Shown in pieces: positions 56,899 through 64,000 of a stretch of 64,000 nt of DNA. The DNA comes from Catellatospora paridis (lineage in GTDB: Bacteria > Actinomycetota > Actinomycetes > Mycobacteriales > Micromonosporaceae): positions 62,001 to 126,000 of the forward strand of contig NZ_ML769313.1 of NCBI RefSeq assembly GCF_009720365.1. The letters run 5' to 3'. The position numbers and the translations under genes were made by a program. The notes below the pieces were generated by a model. It was not told where the DNA came from. It was given only the letters and a program-made list of their open reading frames with translations, and did no database searches. Position 1 is the first letter of the stretch; every line of letters begins with the position of its first letter.

Positions 56899-58038
56899 CT
56901 AGTCGGTGGGTGGCTTAGGCCAGGGGTGGCGCGGACTGATGATCTTCACGATCCCTTCCATCAACGCCCAGCTCCCCGGCACGTCGACATTCGAGTTGAG
57001 CATCACGACCATGGTGGTCTGCTCGGCGGGCAGGTAGTACGGATACGTCATGTAGCCGGCGATGTTGCCGTTGTGGCCGAGCCAGCCGTTCTGGTTCTCG
57101 ATCGCCAGGCCGTACTGAGCGCCCTGTCCCTCCTCCGGCGCGGGCAGGAACTGATTGCGCTGCTGGAGCATCTCGGGTGTGAGCAGCTTGCCCGTGGCCA
57201 GATCTTGGGTCCAGACGCGGACGTCGTCGAGCGTCGACACCATCTGACCCGCCGCCCATCCCCATGAGGAGTTCCAGTCCGTGGCGTTCACGGTCGCACC
57301 GTCGGCGGCTTTCGCGTAGCCCTGGGAATGGGGTGAGGGGAAGTCGGCGCCGGGAGGGAAGGCAGTGCTCCCCAGCCGTTCCGGTTTCAGGATGTGCTGG
57401 TCGATGAATGCTTCGATCGACTGGCCGGAGACCTTCTCGACGACGAGCCCCAGCAGCACGGTGTTGGTGTTGGAGTAGTCGAACTTCGTGCCCGGCTCGA
57501 AGAGCAGCGGCCGGCTGAAGCTGACGGCGAGGAGCTCCTGCGGCGTCCACTGGCGATCGGGCTCGCTCGACAGGCCGGCGATGGTCACGTCCGCGTAGTT
57601 GAAGAGCCCGCTGCGCATCGCGGCCAACTGACGCAACGTGATCACATCGCCGCTCGGAACACCGGGCACGTACCGGTCGATCGGGTCGTCGAGTCCGAGT
57701 TTGCCCTGCTGTGCCAGCTGCAGCAGGGCAGTCACGGTGAACGTCTTGGTGAGGCTGCCGATACGCATGTGGAGATCTGGGGTCATGGGCTGTCCGGTGC
57801 TCGTGTCCTGGACACCGAACGCCCGTATGTATGGGGCCTTTCCCTCCTGCCAGACACCGACGATCGCGCCCGGAACCGAGGCCTGCCGCATCAGCTCGGG
57901 AACCGCGGCGGTGAGCTGGGCATCCCGGTCAGCCGACCGCCGGCCGTCTCGGTCGACCGGCTGAAGGGTCGACTGGGCACATCCGACCAGGGCTGTCACC
58001 ACGATCGCGGCCACCCCGACCACGCTCTTCCGCCACAT
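56899..58038 (-). CDS. Lipoprotein serine hydrolase (beta-lactamase/D-Ala-D-Ala carboxypeptidase fold)
   Basis: 379 residues from ATG 58038, with the strong ribosome-binding site GGAGGAG. The signal RKSVVGVAAIVVTALVGC ends in the lipobox Cys. Catalytic SxxK is in MRIGSLTKTFTVTALLQLA, YxN in KFDYSNTNTVLLGLVVE, and the KTG-equivalent is GHNGNIAGYMTYPYYLP. It is an envelope-anchored peptidase/hydrolase that may act on peptidoglycan peptides or on antibiotics. ATG 58080 also opens the frame, but the shorter start gives a better signal peptide. Confidence 0.9.
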   Translation of the reverse strand: MWRKSVVGVAAIVVTALVGCAQSTLQPVDRDGRRSADRDAQLTAAVPELMRQASVPGAIVGVWQEGKAPYIRAFGVQDTSTGQPMTPDLHMRIGSLTKTFTVTALLQLAQQGKLGLDDPIDRYVPGVPSGDVITLRQLAAMRSGLFNYADVTIAGLSSEPDRQWTPQELLAVSFSRPLLFEPGTKFDYSNTNTVLLGLVVEKVSGQSIEAFIDQHILKPERLGSTAFPPGADFPSPHSQGYAKAADGATVNATDWNSSWGWAAGQMVSTLDDVRVWTQDLATGKLLTPEMLQQRNQFLPAPEEGQGAQYGLAIENQNGWLGHNGNIAGYMTYPYYLPAEQTTMVVMLNSNVDVPGSWALMEGIVKIISPRHPWPKPPTD

Positions 58039-58241
58039 CGAGAATCTCCTCCGAGACCGCGTTCCGATCGGCGCCGCCATGCACGCCTCGGTGCCCGAAC
58101 GGTCTTGAATCTCATCAAATCATCACAGATGGCGCTTGGTCACCGGGTCACGGATTTTCACTGCTGACCACGTGGAAACGACGACCGATGACGCCACACC
58201 CATGCAAAGAGGGTGGGAGCGCGCCGGTTCACGCTGCGAGA

Positions 58242-58964
58242 ATGTCCTTGCGGATCGGCCTTCTGCGGCGAACGATCAGCGCCGTGTCGATCGTGGGTAT
58301 GGATGCCGAAGTCCCGGCTGGCAGAATCGTCGTCGTCATCGATGTCATCCGGGCTTTCACGACGGCCGCGGTCGCCTTTGAGCGTGGCGTGACAGAAATT
58401 GCCTGCGCGCCGTCGGTCGAGGTCGGCCGAGGTCTCCGGCGGCTGCACCCGGATCGTCTTCTGGTCGGGGAGGCCAACGGGCTCAAGCCCCCAGATTTCG
58501 ACTTCGGGAACTCGCCGTTCGAGATGTCGACGGCGCAGCTCGACGGCCGACGTTTGATCCAGGCGACATCGAACGGCACGCTCGGGCTCGCCCGGTGTCC
58601 GAACCCGGCGGCACTGCTCGCGGTGTCAGCGGTAAACGTCGGCGCCACCGCCCGGTGGATCGCTTGCAACCACGCCGACGTTCCGTACACCCTCATCTGC
58701 ACTGGGCGGACCGCTGAGGACTGGGCCTGTGCGAGGTACCTGGCCGGCCTTCTCGACGGGTCGGCGCCGGCACGGGCGGACCTGGTCACGGGCATCATGG
58801 ACGGCGCCACCGAGCATGCTCACCACTATGCACAACTACCCGCCTCCGAGCGCCCTGATGTTTCCAGGGACCTCCGCTTCTGCTGCGATGTCGACCGGTC
58901 CTCCTTCGCCATGGTCGGTGAAGTCCACAAGGACCACGTAGTTCTCGTCAAGGTGCCATGCTGA
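58242..58964 (+). CDS. 2-phosphosulfolactate phosphatase (ComB)-like protein
   Basis: 240 residues from ATG 58242. VVVIDVIRAFTTAAVAFERGVTEI, LLVGEANGLKPPDFDFGNSPFEM and RRLIQATSNGTLGLARC are the ComB family motifs; TLICTGRTAEDWACARYLAGLLDG closes the core. ComB hydrolyses 2-phosphosulfolactate in coenzyme M or sulfolactate metabolism, but no other such gene is here and the bacterial homologues may act on other phosphates. The ORF is alone, in a lower-GC stretch. Confidence 0.82.
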   Translation: MSLRIGLLRRTISAVSIVGMDAEVPAGRIVVVIDVIRAFTTAAVAFERGVTEIACAPSVEVGRGLRRLHPDRLLVGEANGLKPPDFDFGNSPFEMSTAQLDGRRLIQATSNGTLGLARCPNPAALLAVSAVNVGATARWIACNHADVPYTLICTGRTAEDWACARYLAGLLDGSAPARADLVTGIMDGATEHAHHYAQLPASERPDVSRDLRFCCDVDRSSFAMVGEVHKDHVVLVKVPC

Positions 58965-59203
58965 ATCGGCGCGCCCTCCGGCCTGTCAGCGATACCAGTA
59001 GCTGTGCGACGAGCGGAGCTGCCCGCGCGGCCTGGTTGGCGATGGTGTTCGGCATGAGGCACGGCATGCCAGAACTCCCTGGCCGGGCAGAAACCGCAGT
59101 GGTCCCAGGAGATGGCCAGCGGGCTGCGGCGCAGCCGAGGCAGGCCCACCTCGACACTGTTCACACTCGCCAAGCGCTTGAACATGCTGCAGTGAGCCGT
59201 CGC

Positions 59204-59209
59204 TAAACT
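59204..59209 (+). promoter_or_regulatory. -10 box of a leaderless Nudix gene
   Basis: TAAACT lies 6 nt before GTG 59216. The -35 region is weak. The 251-bp gap 58965-59215 otherwise shows nothing convincing. Confidence 0.4.
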
Positions 59210-59215
59210 TGCCCG

Positions 59216-59686
59216 GTGGCCGAACCGGAGACCAACTCGTTTGCCACCCCGCGGCTAACCGCAGGGGCACTCTTCGTCGACGCGGCAGGTCGCCCGCTGC
59301 TGGTCAAGCCAAGCTACAAGCCCGGATGGGAGATCCCCGGCGGCTACGTGAACATCGGCGAGTCTCCGCTGGCCGCATGCCACCGGGAGATCGTCGAGGA
59401 ACTGGGCAGGTCATTGCCGGTCGCGCCGCAGCCGCTTGTCGTCGACTGGGCTCCGGCCGCGAACGAGGGCGACAAGGTGCTCTTCATTTTCGATGGCGGC
59501 GAGTTGAGCGAGGCAGATCTCGTGGCGATGGCCTTCGCAGACGGCGAGATCACCGAGGCGCGATTCGTCGATGTGAGCGCTCTCGACGACCACCTGCCCC
59601 TTCGCCTCGCCAACCGGATGCGGCTCGCCCTCGAAGCGAGACTGCAGCACCGTTGTGTATACGCCGAGCATGGTCGACAACCCTGA
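59216..59686 (+). CDS. Nudix hydrolase
   Basis: 156 residues. The Nudix box GGYVNIGESPLAACHREIVEELG is complete (GX5EX7REUXEEXGU). The fold starts PRLTAGALFVDAAGRPLLVKPSYKPGWEIP and ends with FADGEITEARFVDVSALDDHLPLRLANRMRLAL. It hydrolyses a nucleoside diphosphate linked to another moiety. GTG 59216 with a leaderless-type -10 box upstream. Substrate unknown. Confidence 0.92.
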   Translation: MAEPETNSFATPRLTAGALFVDAAGRPLLVKPSYKPGWEIPGGYVNIGESPLAACHREIVEELGRSLPVAPQPLVVDWAPAANEGDKVLFIFDGGELSEADLVAMAFADGEITEARFVDVSALDDHLPLRLANRMRLALEARLQHRCVYAEHGRQP

Positions 59687-59914
59687 GCCTGCGTATGCGA
59701 GCAAGCCACTCGAAGTCGGCCCGGTCACCGGCAGCAGATCAGCTGTGACCAGCGGAAACCGGTTCACGCTCCGCTGACCACGGCCGCACCACGCCGCAGC
59801 GATCTTGCGTGAACTGCAGGTTCGACACGCACGTCCGGCAGAACGGCAACAGGTCGCGCGAGATCGACGCAGCGGCTCGCCGCGGTGTCCGGCTGCTGGT
59901 GTACGTTGCCCGCC

Positions 59915-62380
59915 ATGCCGATCCCCGCCACGAACGCCGTCGACCAGAGTTCCGGCGACTGGCCGACGCTTGAGGCGGCGCTGGAGCGCAACTCGATCGA
60001 GGACGTGGTCGGCTGGTTGGCCGGGGCCGCTGAACCCCGACGGCTGGCGGCGTTTGTGCACCTCGCCGGGTATGTGCGCCGCAACAAGGAGCAGCCGTCC
60101 TGGTGGCACCCCCGCAAACCGGCCGTCCTGGCACTGGCCGGAATCGGCTGCGCGCCCGACGCGCACCGCGCCGCGGCCGCGGTGTTCGCCCACGGGGCGT
60201 GGCGCGACGGCACTTACATGCTCCCGGCGGAGGTTGCCATCGCGGTGCTGCGTGAGCGCGCTGTCACCTGGTTGCCCGAACTTGCGGCCGGAGTCGTGGC
60301 GGGATTGGACGCACGCCCCTGGGACGAGTGGCTGCTGGCCGACGCGCTCGTACGGGAGGCGGGGCTGCCGGTGCCGGTGGAGCCGTCGTTCGCGATCGGC
60401 TGGTGGCGGCACGTCCACCGCGGCGAGGAGGCATACCGGGCACTGGCGGACGACCCGTACCGGCCGGTGCTGCTGCCGCTCGTGCTGCAACACGAAGAGT
60501 TCGGCGAGGCACTGGCCCGTGGGAGCGCCCGGATCGAGGACACGTTGCGCCGGCTCGCCGCCGCCGACCCGGCGGCCGCCACCGTCGTGCGCTCAGGCTG
60601 CCGGGCCCGGCTGCTGCTCGGCGGTTCGCCCGGTGCGGTGCGGCCGTACACCCGCCTGCACGACGCGATCCCGGCCGAGGCCGGTGACCTCGCCGACGGA
60701 CTCACCGACTATCTCTGCCTGCTGCACTCGCCGCACAGCACCGTCGTCGGCCTGGCCCAACGCGCCCTGTGCGCCGCAGACGAGGCTGGCCTGCTCGAAC
60801 TCGACGCCCTGCGCGACATCGCGGCGACCATGCTCGCCCGCGACGAGAAGAAACTGCGTCAGGCCCAGCAGGTATGGCTGCGCGCCGCCGCGCGCCGCCG
60901 CCCGGCCCACCGCACCGAACTGCTCGCCCTGCTCGACCCGCCCGCGGTCGCGGAGGAGCCGCTGCAGCCGCAGCCGGCACCCACGCCGCAGATGGCGGCA
61001 CTGCATCGCGTCACCACGATCGCCGAACTCGCCGAAGAGGTCGCCGCACTGCTCCATGGTGACCTGACCCCGGTCACCATGGAGCGGGTGATGGCGGGCC
61101 TGGTCGCGGTCGCGGCCGCGGACAGGCCGGCGGCGGCCCGGGCGCTGAGCCCGGTCGTCGCGCGACACCGGGACTGGCTGAACCCCGGGTGGGCCATGGA
61201 GCAGACCCTGATCTGGTGCGCGCTGGCCGTCATGGGCGGCTCGCCGGAGCTGGCGGACGAGGCCGGGTCTGCGGTCGCCGACGCGCAGCGCCGCACGCAG
61301 GCCGGCGGGCCGCTCGCACCGCTGCACCCGCACGGCAACCTCAGCCCCGCCTGGCTGCTGCAGCACCGCCTGGCGGAGCTTGCCGTGCACGGCCCTGCCA
61401 TGCCGGTTCCCGTCCTGCTGGCGACCCCGACCGCGGCCAATGGCCACCTCGACCCGGCCGAACTGGCCGACCGGCTGGCCCGATACGAGCAGGCGGGTCA
61501 CGAGCCCTGGCCGACGGACCTGGCCCAGGCGCTGCTGCGGCTGCCCAGAGTGGTCGACCCGGCCGCGGTCACCGCAGCCGGGCGGCTGCGCTCGCGGGTC
61601 GGGATCGCCCTGGCCCAGCGGCTGCGCGACGGCCACCCGGACCCGGTCGCCACCCGCCTGGTGCAGGCGCCCGGCCTGTGGGGCAACGGACCGGCGGCCC
61701 GCGGCGTGGTGTCGCTGACCCCGCCAGCCGACGCCGGCCCCGTCGAACGCAAGTTGTTCACCCTCAAACCACCGCAGCGTGTCGGGCACCAGCCGGCCGG
61801 CGATCCCGCCACCTGGGCGGCGATGCTGCCCTCACATCGCGAGGTGGTGGCCGCATGGTCGCTGCCGAACGTCGCGGCGGGCGCCGACACCGGCCCGGGT
61901 GGCGGCGTCGCGCTGCTGCTGCCGATGCTCGCGGAAACGAGCGGGCCCATCGGGCCTGCGGTCACGCTGGCTGTCGCGTACGCGCTCGCGGCCGGGCACG
62001 CCGTGAGCCGGGCCGCGGCTGTGGACGCCCTCATCGGCTTCGACGCGGCACTGGACCGCGCCGCGGTCGGCCGGGAGTTCGGCTGGCTCGGCGCGGCCGG
62101 GCTGGTGAAAGCCAAACGGGCCGCCGCCACACTGAACGACGCCGCACGAGCCGGTGCGGTCGCCGGGGTGTGGGAACTGTGCCGGGCCGCGCTACCCGAG
62201 CTGCTACGCGCCGATAACCCGCAGCCCGGTGTCGCCGACGTGGTCGAGGTCGCCTGCCGCTGCGCCATGGCGCTGGGCGTACGTGGTCCTATCCCGATGG
62301 TCGACGCGACGGCCGCCCGCGGCGGTTCGAGCCGCGTGGTCGTCGAGGCACGTAAACTGGCCGCAGCACTGGCCTGGTAG
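59915..62380 (+). CDS. Large alpha-helical repeat protein of unknown function (DUF6493-like)
   Basis: 821 residues from ATG 59915. Mostly Ala/Leu-rich helices in HEAT-like array (TLEAALERNSIEDVVGWLAG, RLAAFVHLAGYVRRNKEQP, AVLALAGIGCAPDAHRAAAAVF, DWLLAD-type segments), no enzyme motif, no signal or membrane helix. The LEAALERNSIEDVVGWL start and overall make-up remind me of DUF6493-type proteins that pair with SWIM zinc-finger and MoxR/VWA genes, but none is adjacent here. TACGTT at 59902-59907 lies 7 nt before the ATG (leaderless type). Confidence 0.7.
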   Translation: MPIPATNAVDQSSGDWPTLEAALERNSIEDVVGWLAGAAEPRRLAAFVHLAGYVRRNKEQPSWWHPRKPAVLALAGIGCAPDAHRAAAAVFAHGAWRDGTYMLPAEVAIAVLRERAVTWLPELAAGVVAGLDARPWDEWLLADALVREAGLPVPVEPSFAIGWWRHVHRGEEAYRALADDPYRPVLLPLVLQHEEFGEALARGSARIEDTLRRLAAADPAAATVVRSGCRARLLLGGSPGAVRPYTRLHDAIPAEAGDLADGLTDYLCLLHSPHSTVVGLAQRALCAADEAGLLELDALRDIAATMLARDEKKLRQAQQVWLRAAARRRPAHRTELLALLDPPAVAEEPLQPQPAPTPQMAALHRVTTIAELAEEVAALLHGDLTPVTMERVMAGLVAVAAADRPAAARALSPVVARHRDWLNPGWAMEQTLIWCALAVMGGSPELADEAGSAVADAQRRTQAGGPLAPLHPHGNLSPAWLLQHRLAELAVHGPAMPVPVLLATPTAANGHLDPAELADRLARYEQAGHEPWPTDLAQALLRLPRVVDPAAVTAAGRLRSRVGIALAQRLRDGHPDPVATRLVQAPGLWGNGPAARGVVSLTPPADAGPVERKLFTLKPPQRVGHQPAGDPATWAAMLPSHREVVAAWSLPNVAAGADTGPGGGVALLLPMLAETSGPIGPAVTLAVAYALAAGHAVSRAAAVDALIGFDAALDRAAVGREFGWLGAAGLVKAKRAAATLNDAARAGAVAGVWELCRAALPELLRADNPQPGVADVVEVACRCAMALGVRGPIPMVDATAARGGSSRVVVEARKLAAALAW

Positions 62381-62610
62381 CCGCTTCGACCCCTCCGATC
62401 CGGCGGTCGCGAAGTGATCGGCGCGGGCGGGCAACCGGCACGTGCCGTTTCGAGTCGACGAGGCCGGCAGCTCGGTGAAGCTGATCGGGACATCACGGTC
62501 GGCGGTGACAAGCGGATTGCACGGGTCGCCGCTTGTTGACCCGGGCCGTCACCCGGTGCCGAAGGGGCCTGCAAAGCGGCCGCGAGCGCGGCCGGGCTAG
62601 CGTGGTGCCC

Positions 62611-63105
62611 ATGCCGGAACGTCACTCGCACTGCTCCTACTGCGGCAGCGCCTACGCCGCCGACCTGGCCTGGCCACGCCGGTGTGCGGCCTGCGAGCAG
62701 GTCAGCTATGTGAACCCGGTGCCGGTGGCCGTTGCTGTGCTGCCGGTCGGTGACGGGCTGCTCGGCGTGCGGCGCATCATCCCGCCCGGGGCGGGCCGGG
62801 TGGCGCTGCCCGGCGGTTTCATCGATCTCGGTGAGTCATGGCAGGCGGCGGTGGTCCGGGAGCTGTGGGAGGAGACCGGGACCCGCGCCGATGCGGCCGA
62901 CGTGAGCCTGTACGACACGCTCAGCGCTCCGGACGGCACCCTGCTCGTGTTCGGGCTGCTACCGCACCGCGACGTCGCCGACCTGCCCGCGCCGGTCGCG
63001 AACGAGGAGTCGGCCGGCTGGGAGCTGGTCACCGACGCCACGCCGCTCGCCTTCAGCCTGCACACCGCGGTCGCGGCCCGTTACTTCGCCTCGTCGAAGG
63101 CCTGA
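62611..63105 (+). CDS. Nudix hydrolase with N-terminal zinc ribbon
   Basis: 164 residues. CSYCGSAYAADLAWPRRCAACEQVSYVNP is a Cys4 zinc ribbon as in NADH pyrophosphatases (NudC). The Nudix box is GGFIDLGESWQAAVVRELWEETG. The C-terminal part EESAGWELVTDATPLAFSLHTAVAARYF resembles other NudC-like enzymes. It likely hydrolyses NAD-like dinucleotides. ATG 62611 is chosen; TAGCGT 7 nt before may give a leaderless mRNA. Confidence 0.92.
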   Translation: MPERHSHCSYCGSAYAADLAWPRRCAACEQVSYVNPVPVAVAVLPVGDGLLGVRRIIPPGAGRVALPGGFIDLGESWQAAVVRELWEETGTRADAADVSLYDTLSAPDGTLLVFGLLPHRDVADLPAPVANEESAGWELVTDATPLAFSLHTAVAARYFASSKA

Positions 63106-63128
63106 GTCGTACGCCGCCTGCGGCCGTG

Positions 63129-63983
63129 TCATCCGACCACGAGCCGCAGTGGCTGCGCCCGGGGGCTGTTCAGACGGTCGAGTGCGGCGGATGTCGCGGC
63201 GTCGGCGGGCAGGTGGACGATCAGACGCTGGTCGTCGTCGGCGGACAGTTCGAGCGTCTCGTACGCCAGCCGCAATGTGCCCACCTCGGGGTGGGCCAGC
63301 CGGAGGACGCCGCTGGACTTCGCCAGCGCGGCAACGGCGTCGACCCGCCGGGTGAAGGCGTCGCCAGCCGTGACCGTCAGCTCGTCCGCCAGGGCGGCCA
63401 GGTGCGGGTCTGCCCGGAACGGGCCCTCCTTGAGCCCGGCCACCTGCTCGTCGGCGACGTGGTCCCAGTCGGGGTAGGCGCTGCGTGCGCGGCTGTCGGT
63501 GAACACGAACCGGGCGAGGTTGGGCGCTGCCGCGTCCAGCAGGCCGACCGGCCCGGCCAGCCGGGCGAAGCCCGCGGTGTGGGCGAGGACGTCGCTGAGC
63601 CGGTTGAGCAGCACGGCCGGGGTGGGCTCCAGGCGGTCGAGCAGGGCCTGCACGGTGGGGCGCACGGTGCGCGCCGGGACGGTCTCGCCCCGGCAGTTGT
63701 AGCCGGGGTCGGCCGCCTTGGTGAGGCGGTGCAGGTGCACGCGTTCGCCGGCGGTCAGCCGCAGCGCGTCGGCGAGGGCGGAGAGCACCTGCGGGGACGG
63801 CCGGCGGTCGCGTCCCTGTTCGAGCCGGGTCACGTACTCCACGCTGACGCCCGCCAGGGCGGCCACCTCCGAGCGGCGCAGGCCCGCGGCTCGCCGGCGG
63901 GGTCCGGTGGGCAGCCCGACCGCGGCCGGGGTGACCGCTTCACGGTGCACCCGCAGGAACAGTCCGAGTTCGTTGTCGCTCAC
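63129..63983 (-). CDS. XRE regulator with MmyB-like ligand-binding domain
   Basis: 284 residues. LGLFLRVHREAVTPAAVGLPTGPRRRAAGLRRSEVAALAGVSVEYVTRLEQGRDRRPSPQVLSALADALRL is the helix-turn-helix; the C-terminal part (DRLEPTPAVLLNRLSDVLAHTAGFARLAGPVGLL, NLARFVFTDSRARSAYPDWDHVADEQVAGLK, GTLRLAYETLELSADDDQRLIVHLP) is the MmyB-like (PAS-type) domain that binds lipophilic ligands. A common actinobacterial regulator, often controlling a neighbouring dehydrogenase outside the window. Confidence 0.93.
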   Translation of the reverse strand: MSDNELGLFLRVHREAVTPAAVGLPTGPRRRAAGLRRSEVAALAGVSVEYVTRLEQGRDRRPSPQVLSALADALRLTAGERVHLHRLTKAADPGYNCRGETVPARTVRPTVQALLDRLEPTPAVLLNRLSDVLAHTAGFARLAGPVGLLDAAAPNLARFVFTDSRARSAYPDWDHVADEQVAGLKEGPFRADPHLAALADELTVTAGDAFTRRVDAVAALAKSSGVLRLAHPEVGTLRLAYETLELSADDDQRLIVHLPADAATSAALDRLNSPRAQPLRLVVG

Positions 63984-64000
63984 CGTCCGAACCTAACAGC

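Noticed and set aside
58826-59185. 119-codon minus-strand frame
   Set aside because: Overlaps the ComB-like gene in antisense; the part in the intergenic region might be a remnant but nothing supports it.
62381-62610. Intergenic region as a possible small gene
   Set aside because: No open frame with ribosome-binding site and no hairpin; nothing seen.

Overview
The window is GC-rich, densely packed double-stranded bacterial DNA. It has actinobacterial families (SpoIIE/STAS/SigF-type switch, DUF4386, MmyB-type XRE regulator, DivIVA-like protein), frequent GTG starts and several apparently leaderless promoters with a TANNNT box about 6 nt before the start codon. The recurring palindrome GGAAGGGCACC and the start-codon-bearing repeat at 1035-1176 remind me of Micromonosporaceae (Micromonospora, Actinoplanes, Catellatospora and relatives). 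That assignment is inference; no rRNA or other phylogenetic marker beyond argS is present.

Layout. 1-6351 is a stress-signalling block: the end of a hybrid histidine kinase, a response regulator, an ANTAR-GAF-PAS-SpoIIE phosphatase, a STAS anti-anti-sigma protein, a STAS-HATPase anti-sigma switch protein and a SigB/SigF-type sigma factor behind a three-hairpin leader. 6406-8354 is argS (minus strand) preceded by two small arginine-rich leader ORFs. 8446-13511 holds methyltransferases, an SRPBCC protein, a DUF4396 membrane protein behind a CsoR-like palindrome, an AI-2E-type exporter and a YihY protein. 13573-16848 is a lower-GC patch with an amino-acid permease, a small membrane protein and an unknown protein. 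16976-20893 has an OmpR-type two-component system whose kinase is broken by one extra base, divergent from a 27-residue candidate peptide precursor whose stop overlaps the start of an ATP-grasp ligase. 20984-30139 contains an MFS exporter, an ArsR/AHSA1 pair, an EEP hydrolase-HAD-PfkB operon, an unknown protein, a metallophosphoesterase, SRPBCC, VOC and 2H phosphoesterase genes. 30203-37158 has an aldehyde dehydrogenase, a phosphotransferase, an S41 peptidase divergent from an ArsR-like regulator with an 11-bp palindromic operator, a SulP-STAS-carbonic anhydrase fusion and a RidA protein.

At 37212-37332 the sequence becomes long G and C homopolymers, probably an assembly artefact. 37355-49089 has a DHFR-like protein, an overlapping STAS/ECF sigma pair, DUF4386, three GNAT acetyltransferases, an alpha/beta hydrolase, an AAC(3)-type acetyltransferase next to an ABC exporter, a coiled-coil protein, a VOC protein and a lipoprotein. 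49375-50936 is a truncated haemoglobin plus flavohaemoglobin pair (likely NO detoxification) behind an AT-rich operator region. 50950-54447 has DivIVA-like, XRE, membrane, serine hydrolase and ArsR/AHSA1 genes. A tRNA 3'-end-like scar followed by a terminator at 54460-54540 may mark an island edge; beyond it lie a MerR-methyltransferase fusion, gene remnants, a lipoprotein beta-lactamase-fold protein, a ComB-like protein, two Nudix hydrolases, an 831-codon-class unknown protein and an XRE regulator.

The strongest candidates for something undescribed are the peptide/ATP-grasp pair (19608-20893) and the tandem arginine-rich leader ORFs of argS (8134-8354).
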